Source: CAWINX01 sp963837585 (GTDB lineage Bacteria > Actinomycetota > Thermoleophilia > Solirubrobacterales > 70-9). Taken from it: a stretch of 64,000 nt of DNA. Positions within the stretch are counted from its first letter, which is position 1. The number at the start of each line of letters is the position of its first letter. The stretch lies in assembly GCA_963837585.1 (NCBI GenBank), contig CAWINX010000004.1, forward strand, positions 62,001-126,000, read 5' to 3'. Positions 16,068-24,130 of this stretch are shown here, one piece after another. The position numbers and the translations under genes were made by a program. The notes under the pieces were generated by a model, which made no database searches, had not been told where the DNA came from, and worked only from the letters and a program-made list of their open reading frames with translations.

Positions 16068-16321
16068 GCTTCAGCGTCAGCATCACGCCGACCGGACAAC
16101 GGAGCGTCGACGCACTGCGCGGCAAGGCTCGGAAGTCGTTCGACGCCGCTGTGCGGAGACTCGCGTCGGAGGGATGTGAGGCGGGCGACTACCGGCTCAC
16201 GGGAGAAGGAGTTGACCGGATCTGTTCGGTGCACATATATGAGCGCCACCGCCTCCTCGTCTGCTTCCCGGACGATCAGCGGGTTGTCGCCCTATTGGGT
16301 GGGCGAGTATATGAGCGATGA
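16064..16321 (+). CDS. RelE/ParE-superfamily-like small toxin
   Basis: 85 residues from GTG 16064, overlapping the upstream HTH gene by four bases. The chain has the size and pattern of the RelE fold: an N-terminal strand (FSVSITPTGQRSV), a helix with basic residues (ARKSFDAAVRRLASEG), then strands YRLTGEGVDRICSVHIYERH and RLLVCFPDDQRVVALLGGR. It lacks an obvious family signature, so it could be a divergent branch. The antitoxin-then-toxin order contrasts with the HigBA pair. Confidence 0.65.
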   Translation: MSFSVSITPTGQRSVDALRGKARKSFDAAVRRLASEGCEAGDYRLTGEGVDRICSVHIYERHRLLVCFPDDQRVVALLGGRVYER

Positions 16322-16406
16322 CCCGGAGGTCGATGTCTACAGGAGCCTCTACCGGTTGCTCGATCTGCCTGAGGCGACCGCCAAACGAACGAAACCGCCT
16401 TGCTGA
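16311..16406 (+). CDS. 31-residue ORF overlapping the toxin end
   Basis: ATG 16311 lies inside the last codons of the toxin gene. The peptide is acidic then basic (DDPEVDVYRSLYRLLDLPEA, then KRTKPPC). It also overlaps the next small ORF. Nothing is recognised. It could be a third, translationally coupled gene or chance. Confidence 0.3.
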   Translation: MSDDPEVDVYRSLYRLLDLPEATAKRTKPPC

Positions 16407-16627
16407 CGGGATGGTCCGGCCGAACCGCGGAGGGGCTGCGAGTGCTCGGTAGATGGCGTCAACCACTCGTCACGTACGCCTACGTAGCTGCGATCGTGGC
16501 GGGGGTGCTCTTAGCGCTCGGTCGTTACTTAGCCGGGGTCATTTTGGTGGTCGTTGCCTTGATCTTGCTCGTGGGTCGCCAAATCATGGACCGACGCGGA
16601 GAAGACGACCGAACCGGGATTTGGTAA
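16400..16627 (+). CDS. Small two-helix membrane protein
   Basis: 75 residues from TTG 16400. Two hydrophobic segments, PLVTYAYVAAIVAGVLLALG and YLAGVILVVVALILLVG, are joined by a tight turn, followed by a charged tail (RQIMDRRGEDDRTG). It is last in the chain HTH gene, toxin-like gene, 31-residue ORF and this ORF, all overlapping. No family recognised. Confidence 0.45.
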   Translation: MLTGWSGRTAEGLRVLGRWRQPLVTYAYVAAIVAGVLLALGRYLAGVILVVVALILLVGRQIMDRRGEDDRTGIW

Positions 16628-16661
16628 TCCGGCCAGCAAATTGCGCGCGCTGTCGGACGGC

Positions 16662-17435
16662 CTACCTCTTCGGCGCGCAGGGCAGAACGTGGGTGATCCC
16701 CAGCTTGGTGCCGTCGCTGAACAGGACCTTTCCTTGTGTGAAGTAGTGCCCGGTGGGGCAGCTGGCGGTCAGGTAGCTCTTCCTTTTGCCCTTGTAGGCG
16801 AAGGTGCGACCCAGCTTCAGCTTGAACCTTGTGGCCGAGCCGTCGCCCGCTGCCAGGGACGGGATCTGCGTGAACGTGCGCAGGCCGTAATGACCGCGGT
16901 GGATGCGGGTGAGCTTGGTTTTGACCACAACGGCCGTCGGCGCTGGGATCGAGACGTAGGCGTGGAGGAAGAGAAACGTCGCGCCGTTGTGGGTGCCGCC
17001 GTTGAAGGCGACTATCTGGCCGGTTCCGGTGAACGGCTTCTGATCGGGGAAGGCGACCTCGACCGCGCCGTTGCCGGAGCCGACGATGGCATGGGGGCAG
17101 GCACCCTTCGCCGCCGCGGTGGGCCTGTTGGTGAGCTGGCCGTACCTGCATGCGGGCAGGCCTTTGGCGTTGACCTGGATGGTCTTGTCGATGTCGAGTT
17201 TGATCGTCTCGATCGCGGGGGGATGGCTGCCGTCGGTGGTTCCGATCGTGCCGCTGAGGTACGCCCTGATCGGCGCCTGCTTGTCTCTGGGGAGCCTGGA
17301 CGGGGAGATGCCGCCGTTGTCCCTGATGAAGAGGTTTCCGACGCGGACCACCTCCGGCTTGGCGGCGGCGCCGGCCGCGACGATCAATGCGAATGCGGCT
17401 CCCATCAAGGCAGCGCGAATCAGGCCCTTCCCCAT
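16662..17435 (-). CDS. Secreted protein of unknown function
   Basis: 257 residues from ATG 17435. The signal peptide is clear (GLIRAALMGAAFALIVAAG, cleavage near AAA/KPE). The mature part is beta-rich with conserved-looking elements: PACRYGQLTNRPTAAAKGAC, GSGNGAVEVAFP and ASCPTGHYFTQGKVLFSDG. Four Cys could pair. Similar secreted proteins of unknown role are frequent in Solirubrobacterales (impression, not searched). It follows the PucR regulator gene on the same strand with a 122-bp gap. Confidence 0.7.
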   Translation of the reverse strand: MGKGLIRAALMGAAFALIVAAGAAAKPEVVRVGNLFIRDNGGISPSRLPRDKQAPIRAYLSGTIGTTDGSHPPAIETIKLDIDKTIQVNAKGLPACRYGQLTNRPTAAAKGACPHAIVGSGNGAVEVAFPDQKPFTGTGQIVAFNGGTHNGATFLFLHAYVSIPAPTAVVVKTKLTRIHRGHYGLRTFTQIPSLAAGDGSATRFKLKLGRTFAYKGKRKSYLTASCPTGHYFTQGKVLFSDGTKLGITHVLPCAPKR

Positions 17436-17498
17436 CTTCTACCCCCTGGATCGTGAGATCGAATCGAAGCCGATCTTCACCCCCCGGCCCGAGGTTGG

Positions 17499-17520
17499 CC
17501 TCCCCAATATGGGGCCCTTT
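17499..17520 (-). terminator. Possible terminator after the PucR gene
   Basis: CCCCAATATGGGG hairpin followed by CCCTTT. Shares ATATGGGGCCCTTT with the strong palindrome at 20299-20322. Weak stem, so low confidence. Confidence 0.3.
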
Positions 17521-17557
17521 CGTCCGGGATTCAGCAACCTGGGAAGGGACGCGCGAG

Positions 17558-18792
17558 CTACTCGTCCAGGCGCAACGCGGTTTCCAGCTCCGTCGCGATT
17601 TCCTTGATCGGACGACCGAAGAGATCCTCGACCGCGCGAATGCGGTTGGTGATCGTGCGGCGGTCGACGCCCAGTGCGGCAGCGGTTGAGGAGACGTTCC
17701 GCTCGGCGGCGAAGTAGGCGCGCAGAGTCTCTCGCCCCACCTTGCCGCCGTCACGCGCCTTCTCGAGCGGGTCGAGGTAGAGCTGGCGCAGCGAGGCCTC
17801 GAGGAGGTCGTCGCGGAGGATCGATGCCAACAGGGCGACGTCGGCGTAGCGGAGGACGGACTGCCCCCTGCGCTCGGCGATCGGCAGCGCCGCCTTGGCC
17901 TGGCGGTGGCTGAGTCGCCAGCCCGCTAGCCCCTCGCCTGGCTCTCCAACCGTGACGAACACCCGCTCCATGGGGATCTCTTCGAGCGCTTGCAGGGCCC
18001 GCTTGGCTTCGAGCGGGCGCGTGCCGCCCAGCCAGCAGGCCCAAACCGATTCCTCCTCGCGGCAAACGGCCAGCAGGCGACGATCGAGCTTCCCCGCCAG
18101 CAGGCGCATCGCCTCCGGCGCCGTCTCTCCCTTGGCCATCACGGCGAGGTGTTGGGCGTCGAGGTCGTATCCGAGGTCGGAGTGATCGACCAGCTCTCCG
18201 GCGAGCAGGCGCTTGACGCACTCGCGCCGCCGATCCGCGGCGCTGCTGGGTCGATTCTTCGCCTCGCGGTCGTGCTCGGCGCTGATCGCGGCGATCAGGC
18301 GATCGCCGAGCGTCGCCTGCGCGCCGAGCAGGCGACGGAGCGTCGAGCTTGGAATGTCGGCCCGTTCCGCCTCTTCGACGAGAAAGTCCCCGAAGAGGGC
18401 GTTGCCGGCGACGTAGCGGCGCAGGACGGTGTCGAGGGAGACGCCGTCGCGCGCATCCAGGCGGGCCTGCGCGGTCAGGACCGCCGGCACCGCCGGGGCG
18501 TTGCGCTCGCCGGCTTCAAGCACGGCGATCCGGTAGTCGATGGCGGCGGCGAGGGCGGCATTGAGTCCCTGAAGGTAGGCGGGGTCGCCGACCTCACGAG
18601 GGTCGGAGATCGAGTAGACGCGAGTCGCGACAGCCGCCTGGATCTCAGGGAGCCGTTCGCGCAGGCGAGCCGCAAGCGCGGAGGAGAAGTCGTCGAGCGA
18701 GCCTACGGACGCCGCCGCTCGACTGCGCCGCCCTGCGACAGTGGCTGAGGTTTCGAGTCGTCAGGAGGTGTGTGCACGCCGCGCTCGCTCAC
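17558..18792 (-). CDS. PucR-family transcriptional regulator (frameshift near N-terminus)
   Basis: The C-terminus is the PucR helix-turn-helix: LRAYFAAERNVSSTAAALGV followed by DRRTITNRIRAVEDLFGRPI. Upstream is a GGDEF-like/CdaR-type sensor region (VWACWLGGTRP, LLAVCREEESV). Coding continues upstream of GTG 18523 without a start codon (DDFSSALAARLRERLPEIQA) until a stop near 18755. The alternative frame begins GTG 18792 with SERGVHTPPDDSKPQ. A one-base change near 18705-18715 would join them into a normal-length protein of about 410 residues. Such regulators respond to purines, amino acids or unknown ligands; the target here is unknown. Confidence 0.75.
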
Positions 18793-18914
18793 GTATTCAC
18801 CTTAGCGACAGGTGTTGTTTCCTCAAGCAAGCGTTGTTTTCCAGGATGACGCTCAACGATGCTATCGACGTCAATCAGATCGACAAGGCGGCAAAGCGAA
18901 GCGGGCGGGGAGCG

Positions 18915-19135
18915 ATGAGAGCGAGGCTTGATTTCATTCTGTGCGCTATTGGCTGTCTTCTCAGGTGTTGCCGGCTGGAGCTTGGGCCGGCGGGGCTCGG
19001 GCCAGTAAGGCGAAGCACGGAACCTCCTCTGAGTTCAACGTCCCCGGCCCCGATGGCTATTGGCTCGACGTCAAGAGCGAGGGCGGCTTTGTCACCGCCG
19101 TGGCCTCCGCTCACTGGCCCGCCGGTCGCGACTGA
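18915..19135 (+). pseudogene. N-terminal fragment of a small secreted protein
   Basis: ATG 18915 gives a signal-like start (RARLDFILCAIGCLL). After a frame change near 18955 the coding-like text PAGAWAGGARASKAK, SEFNVPGPDGYWLDVKSEGG runs to a stop at 19135. The second part resembles the first strands of a secreted beta domain but ends early. Probably a truncated gene. Confidence is low because composition, not homology, is the evidence. Confidence 0.35.
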
Positions 19136-19606
19136 TCTCGGCGGCGGCGAGTGATTCGTCCCGCGAATGCCGGCAATGCACCGAGCCTACGTTGACCTTC
19201 TGTCCGGTTACGGCGTCGTCGGCGATTTTGCCGGTGGTCACGGCATTGTCAGCCAGCTTGTCGGTCGTCACGGCGTCGTCGGCGATCTTGCCCGTCCTCA
19301 CGGCGTTCGCGGCGATCTTGATCGTGGTCACCGCGCCGTTCTAAATCTTCGCTGTGCTCACCGCGTTCTTCTCCAGCTGCTTGGTGCCCACGCTGTTCTT
19401 CGAGAGATGCGTGGCCGCAAAGGCGTCTCCGCCAGTGACAACCAGGAAGAGTACTTCAAGTACGCGTCGACGGTCGTATGGGTCGGGCGACGCAGTTTCC
19501 AGAGCTGGCTCATTTGTTTCCCCTCGGGGTCGTGGCTTCGGCGTCTGGTCTCCGACCTCTCGGTCCGAGCCCTCTCTCGCGGTGTCGGTGTCACCCACTT
19601 GGTCAA
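19092..19606 (-). pseudogene. Decapeptide-repeat secreted protein with in-frame amber stop
   Basis: Starts near ATG 19606 (SQLWKLRRPTHTTVDAYL), changes frame near 19450, then reads FLVVTGGDAFAATHLSKNSV, GTKQLEKNAVSTAKI. A TAG (19341-19343) follows and the same frame continues NGAVTTIKIAANAVRTGKIA, DDAVTTDKLADNAVTTGKIA. The type is known from actinobacterial secreted or collagen-like proteins with 'KNSVGTKQLKKNAVTTAKI' repeats. The TAG is a substitution, not an indel, so it argues for real decay. What lies beyond the repeats is short, so the functional C-terminal domain is missing or lost. Confidence 0.6.
19196..19345 (-). repeat. 30-bp tandem repeats coding decapeptides
   Basis: Repeats of about 30 bases (pattern GTCACGGCGTCGTCGGCGATCTTG on the plus strand, varied) encode (N/D)AVTT(G/D)K(I/L)AD on the minus strand, about four to five copies. 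Expansion or loss by slippage is likely. Confidence 0.7.
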
Positions 19607-19626
19607 GGACGCTAGCTTCCGCGTAG

Positions 19627-20274
19627 ATGAACGACGACTGGCGTTTGCAGATCGATCTCCACGACGCGAAGCATCTGCGTCCGCTGGTCGAGCGGTTGGA
19701 CGCTCGCGAGCTGGAGCACGATCTCAGTGACGCGTTCCACGATCGGGTCATCGTCAGTCGCGACGACAAGACGGTCTTTCTGTATGCCGGTTCGAGGGAG
19801 CAGGCCGAGCAGGCCCGCGACCTCATCCTGACCCTGACCGAACAGCACGGGTGGACCGTGGACGCCGAGCTCAAGCACTGGCATCCGAGCGCGGAGGACT
19901 GGGAGGACCCCGATAAGCCGCTGCCGGAGGGCGATGCCGCCCAGGTCGCCGAGCACGAAGCCCTGATCGCCGCCGAGCGCAAGGCGGCCGCGGAGAGCGG
20001 CGATCCCGAATTGGAGGTCCGAGTCGACTTGCCCTCACGCGGCGACGCGGTCCGCTTCGCCAAGCAACTCCGGGGCGAGGGGCTACCCGCCGTTCAGCGC
20101 TGGAAGTTCCTGCTTGTCGGCGCGACGGACGAGGACAGCGCCAAGCTGCTCGCCGAGCGAATCCGGAGCGAGGCTCCGAGTGGAAGCCAGGTCAACGTGG
20201 AGGGCACCTGGAAGCAGGCGTACGCCGAGCGCCCGCCCAATCCATTCGCCATATTCGGGGGCCTTGGCGGGTAA
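19627..20274 (+). CDS. Conserved-looking hypothetical protein
   Basis: 215 residues, intact. Two alpha/beta halves are suggested: residues 1-75 (WRLQIDLHDAKHLRPLVERL, VSRDDKTVFLYAGSREQAEQ) and residues 117-190 (LEVRVDLPSRGDAVRFAKQL, WKFLLVGATDEDSAKLLAER). They have a similar strand-helix-strand rhythm, like an internal duplication of a ferredoxin-type fold. No signal peptide, membrane segment or catalytic motif. Ends with a Pro/Gly-rich tail. I do not recognise a family. A palindromic terminator follows. Confidence 0.75.
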   Translation: MNDDWRLQIDLHDAKHLRPLVERLDARELEHDLSDAFHDRVIVSRDDKTVFLYAGSREQAEQARDLILTLTEQHGWTVDAELKHWHPSAEDWEDPDKPLPEGDAAQVAEHEALIAAERKAAAESGDPELEVRVDLPSRGDAVRFAKQLRGEGLPAVQRWKFLLVGATDEDSAKLLAERIRSEAPSGSQVNVEGTWKQAYAERPPNPFAIFGGLGG

Positions 20275-20298
20275 CGGGGGGAGAGCGCCGAGAACGGA

Positions 20299-20322
20299 AA
20301 AGGGCCCCATATGGGGCCCTTT
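20299..20322 (+). terminator. Palindromic terminator
   Basis: A perfect 24-base palindrome, AAAGGGCCCC AT AT GGGGCCCTTT (written in parts), follows the 19627-20274 gene by 24 bp. It gives a GC-rich stem with A-run before and T-run after, so it may work in both directions. Confidence 0.75.
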
Positions 20323-20518
20323 GGCTTCCGAAGGACGTGCCACCAGAGAAGGTGAGGTCGCTGGCTCGTCGGTCCTCAAGCTTGGAAGTTGTAGATAAAT
20401 AAACACTGCGTGTGCCGGAAAGTTGCACTTGTTGCATCGGCTCTTGCAGGGAGGGACTTGAGCCGGCGTCGCCAGGCGTCGCCGGGCTCGCCGTTGCGCT
20501 GGTAGATTCAGGGGTCCC

Positions 20519-20591
20519 GGGCGTTTAGCTCAGTTGGGAGAGCGCCAGCTCGACAAGCTGGAGGTCACTGGTTCGAGCCCAGTAACGCCCA
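20519..20591 (+). tRNA. tRNA-Val (anticodon GAC)
   Basis: 73-nt cloverleaf: acceptor GGGCGTT pairs with AACGCCC, anticodon stem CCAGC/GCTGG with loop TCGACAA, T-loop TTCGAGC. No encoded CCA. Gly-Cys-Val is a frequent tRNA cluster in actinobacteria; here Val is 8.3 kb from Cys. Confidence 0.95.
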
Positions 20592-20611
20592 TCCGGTCGC
20601 CGGATCCGAAG

Positions 20612-21799
20612 ATGCCCCAGCCTACCGACACCGATGTCGCCGTGATCGGCGCCGGCCCATACGGGCTCTCGGTGTCGGCTCATCTCAGCGCTCGCGGCGT
20701 CCAGCACGAGATCTTCGGCACTCCGATGGACACCTGGCGCCACCACATGCCCGCCGGGATGTACCTGAAGTCCGAGGGCTTCGCCTCCAACCTCTCCGAC
20801 CCGGCGGGCGAGCACACGCTGGAGCGCTTCTGCCGGGAATCGAACCTGGAATACGGCCGCCACGCGGTGCCGATCAGCCTCGACATCTTCTCCCGCTACG
20901 GCCTCTGGTTCCAGGAGCGCCTTGTCCCGAAGCTCGACACCCGGTTGGTCGATCGCTTGCGGGCGACGGAGCAAGGCTTCGAGTTGACGCTGAACGACGG
21001 CGAGTCGCTGAGCGCACGCAAAGTTGTTATCGCCACGGGCGTGCAGCGCCACGCCTACGTCCCGGCCGTGCTGCGCGAGCTTCCTCCCGAGGCGCTCGCC
21101 CACACCTACAACCATGACCCCGCAGAGCCCGTCGAGGGCGGGACGGTGGTCGTCGGTGCCGGCCAGTCGGCGCTGGAGGCCGCGGCGCTGATTCATGAGC
21201 ACGGCGGCGAGGTGCGCCTGGTGGCCCGGGCGCAGGCGATCGGCTGGCTGTCGAAACCGGGTGGGAACACCCGCCCTCTGCGCCAGCGCTGGAAGTACCC
21301 GGAGTCGGGCCTGGGGGAGGGTCGCGCCCAGTGGGCCTATTCCAACCACGCTCTGTTCTTCCACGCGGCGCCGGAGAGCTGGCGACTCGACAAGGCTTTC
21401 TCGGTGCTCGGGCCGGCGGGCGGTTGGTGGTTGAAACCCCGCATTGAAGGGGCCGTGGAGACCCTGCTTGGCCGGCCGCTGGTCGCCGCCGAGGCCGAGA
21501 ACGGCGCCGTTCGCCTGCGGCTGGAGGGACCCGATGGTCCCGAGGAGCTGGTGGCGGGTCGGGTTGTCGCGGGAACCGGATACCGCCTCAGCTTCGGAGG
21601 GATGCCGTTCCTCGACCCAGAGCTATGTGACTCGATCCACCCGGTTGGCGGCACCGCCGTCCTCGACCGCTCCTTCCAGAGCAGCGTGTCGGGTCTCTTT
21701 TTCGTCGGCTTCCCGGCGGCGCCGAGCTTCGGGCCGCTGATGCGCTTCGTGTATGGCGCGGACTTCACCGCGCGACGGGTAGTCCGGAAGCTGGCCTGA
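20612..21799 (+). CDS. FAD/NAD(P)-binding oxidoreductase (N-hydroxylase/monooxygenase-like)
   Basis: 395 residues from ATG 20612. N-terminal FAD-binding Rossmann motif VAVIGAGPYGLSVSAHL (GxGxxG). A second nucleotide-binding motif VVVGAGQSALEAAALIHEHG lies at about residue 175. The C-terminal ATGYR-like motif is present as VVAGTGYRLS. This arrangement fits flavin monooxygenases of the lysine/ornithine N-hydroxylase and YpdA-like group. Substrate unknown. It opens the surface-modification block with the ATP-grasp and GNAT genes, so it may modify the same molecule. Intact. Confidence 0.85.
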   Translation: MPQPTDTDVAVIGAGPYGLSVSAHLSARGVQHEIFGTPMDTWRHHMPAGMYLKSEGFASNLSDPAGEHTLERFCRESNLEYGRHAVPISLDIFSRYGLWFQERLVPKLDTRLVDRLRATEQGFELTLNDGESLSARKVVIATGVQRHAYVPAVLRELPPEALAHTYNHDPAEPVEGGTVVVGAGQSALEAAALIHEHGGEVRLVARAQAIGWLSKPGGNTRPLRQRWKYPESGLGEGRAQWAYSNHALFFHAAPESWRLDKAFSVLGPAGGWWLKPRIEGAVETLLGRPLVAAEAENGAVRLRLEGPDGPEELVAGRVVAGTGYRLSFGGMPFLDPELCDSIHPVGGTAVLDRSFQSSVSGLFFVGFPAAPSFGPLMRFVYGADFTARRVVRKLA

Positions 21800-21823
21800 G
21801 CGCTTGGGGAGGCGCGCGCCCGA

Positions 21824-22963
21824 GATGGGAAAGGCGCCGGGTGTGCTGATCGTCGACGCCGGCGAGCGCTCTGCAGTCGCCGCCTGCGAGTCCCTGGCGA
21901 AGGCCGGCTATCGAGTCGGCACCGCGAGCAGTCAGCGCCGCGCTCCGGCCGAGTGGTCGCGGTTTTCGCAACAGCGATTTCCACTGCCCAACCCGCGCCA
22001 CGATGCGGGACGTTTCGCCGAGCGGCTGGCGGCGATCTGCGCGGAGAATGGCTACGCGACCCTGCTGGCGTGCAGCGAGGGTTCGCTTCGCGCGCTTTCG
22101 GCCCACCGCGATCTCTTCGACGGCGTCTCCAACCTGGGGCTGCCACCTACCGAGGCAATGGAGAAATGCACCAGCAAGTCCGAGCTGGCAGCGGCGGCCG
22201 TCGAGGCTGGGCTGTCGACCCCGGACACGGAGTTGTGTCGAAGCGGAGACGAGGCCCGCGCTGTCGCCGCGCGGTTCGGCTTCCGGTGATGTGCAAGCCG
22301 GAGCGAACGGTCTTCGTCGCAGACGACGAAGTCCGCCACCTCGCCAGCGCCGTCGCTCCGGACGCTGAGGCGTTCGAAGCCGCGCTCGTCGAGGCCGGGC
22401 ACGCCGTGCCTCGTGCAGCGTTGTGAAGACGGGTTCAGTCGTCTCGTTCGCCGGCGTTTGGACGGGGGGCGGCTCTGCTCGCCGTCGCCTTCAGTCGCTA
22501 CCTGCGCACCTGGCCTTTAGAGGCGGGGCCGGTTTCCTTTTCCACCTCACTGACCGCGGCGCCGCAACTCACCGACAGGGTGGCTCGGCTGGTCGAGCGG
22601 CTCGGCTGGCAGGGGATATTCGAGCTGGAGATGATCGATCGCGGTGACGGCGAATACGCGGTTATCGACTTCAACCCACGCATCTACGGCTCGCTCGCTC
22701 TGGCGGTCAAGGCCGGTGCGCCGCTTCCGGCGGTCTGGTGCGACTGGCTGCTGAAAGGCATCGAGACTCGTCGCGAGGCCCGGCCGGGCGTCAACTACCG
22801 CTGGGAGGACGCGGAGCTTCGCAACGCGGTGGCGTTGGCCCGCAAGGGGCATCCGTTGCGGGCCGCTTCGATCCTGCGTCCCCGTCGCAACACCGCGCAT
22901 GCCTATTTCCGTTGGTATGACCCTGCGCCGGCGGTCGTTCGGGCATTGAAATCATTGGGCTAG
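21824..22963 (+). pseudogene. ATP-grasp family protein, copy A (several frame breaks)
   Basis: Starts ATG 21824 (GVLIVDAGERSAVAACESLA). The first frame stops at 22289 within ARFGFR, and pieces follow in other frames: CKPERTVFVADDEV to about 22425, then RLVERLGWQGIFELEMIDRG and VIDFNPRIYGSLALAV from about 22580. It matches copy B at 29691-30848 in order. In an 80-residue stretch around the metal-binding FNPR motif, 58 residues are identical by eye. At least three frame changes. ATP-grasp enzymes join a carboxylate to an amine via acyl phosphate; the substrate pair is unknown. The GNAT gene follows 17 bp later. Confidence 0.75.
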
Positions 22964-22980
22964 CCTGCGGCGAGGCGAGC

Positions 22981-24109
22981 ATGACCAGCGGAAAGGCGGC
23001 CGAGGTGGAGCGGCAAGAGTGGATCGACGACCTCGATCGCTTCGCGGAGTTGCGCGAATCGTGGAACCGGCTTGCCGGTGGAAGCCCTTTCCTGACCTGG
23101 GAATGGCTGGACGCGTGGTGGCGAAGCTTCGGCGCGGGGAACCCCTCGAGTCCTTGCGGTCTGGGAGGAGGACGAGCTGGTGGCGGGCCTGGCCTGCGGG
23201 CTGCGGAAGGGCCAGCTGGGGGCGATGGCCGACATGAATACGGACCTCTTCGGGCCGGTGGTTCGTTCCGCATCGGACCTGCGGCGTGTCGTCGATGCGA
23301 TCCCCGAAGGCCCTTGGTCCCGGGCGACTTTTCCGAGTCTGCCACTGGGCGAGCCGTTCATCGAGGCGCTGACCACCGGGTTCAGATCCAACGGCTGGCT
23401 CACGCATCACCCCCCGCGTCTCATTCAGAGCCCCATTGTCGATACCACCGGCAGCTTTGATGACTACTGCCGTGATGTCCTGAGCACCAACGCTCGTCGC
23501 CAGGTCGGCAAGGCCCACCGGCGCTTGGAGCGAGAGGGGGAGGTTGAGTTGCGGGTCTTCGAAGAACCCGAAGACCTTGAGTCGGTGCTCGCCGAGTGCT
23601 TCGCGCTGGAAGCGGCCGGGCACAAGGGCCTATGGAAGAGCGCCACGCTCTCCTCGGACGCGTTGACGCAATTCCTGGAGTTGGTCTTCGAGCGCTTCCG
23701 GGAGCGCGGGGCCGTACGCGTTTCGGAGCTACGGCTGGACGGCGCCCTGCTCGCCTTCGATCTCTCCTTGATCCACGGCCGGGTCTTCTACGCGATCAAA
23801 ACGAGCTATGACGAGGCCTACTCCTACTACGCGCCCGGTCACATCTTGCGACTGGCGGTCATCGAGGCATGTTTCGACCGTGGACTTGACTCCCATGAGT
23901 TCCTCTACCCCGTGTCGCGGTGGAAGGCCCGCTACATGACCGAGGCCCGCACCACGACAACGCTTCGGGCCTATCGCCGTCGACCTGTGGCGCTGACCAG
24001 GTACGCGACGCGGCGGTGGGTAATGCCGGCGCTGATCCCGCTCCGCGTTTGGTTGCGGAAAGTGATGCGCCGCGTCCGTCAAAACCGCCCGCGCCTCGGA
24101 TCTCGATGA
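22981..24109 (+). CDS. GNAT/FemAB-like acyltransferase (BioF2/CelD type), copy A, frameshifted
   Basis: Starts ATG 22981 (DDLDRFAELRESWNRLA, then PFLTWEWLDAWWRSFG). The frame changes near 23150 and continues VWEEDELVAGLACGLRKG to the stop at 24109. The central fold has YCRDVLSTNARRQVGKAHRR, the RKxRR-like helix of this family, and DLSLIHGRVFYAIKTSYDEA, ending with YSYYAPGHILRLAVIEACFD. The family includes CelD/BcsL polysaccharide-linked acetyltransferases and FemAB-type aminoacyl transferases. Acts on cell-surface polymers by association. The membrane-protein gene begins about 20 bp after it. Confidence 0.8.
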
Positions 24110-24130
24110 TCGGGACCTACGCAGCCGGCA

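Noticed and set aside
19196..19345. CRISPR or phase-variation repeat array
   Set aside because: Thirty-base units keep one reading frame and code a decapeptide known from secreted proteins; no spacers.
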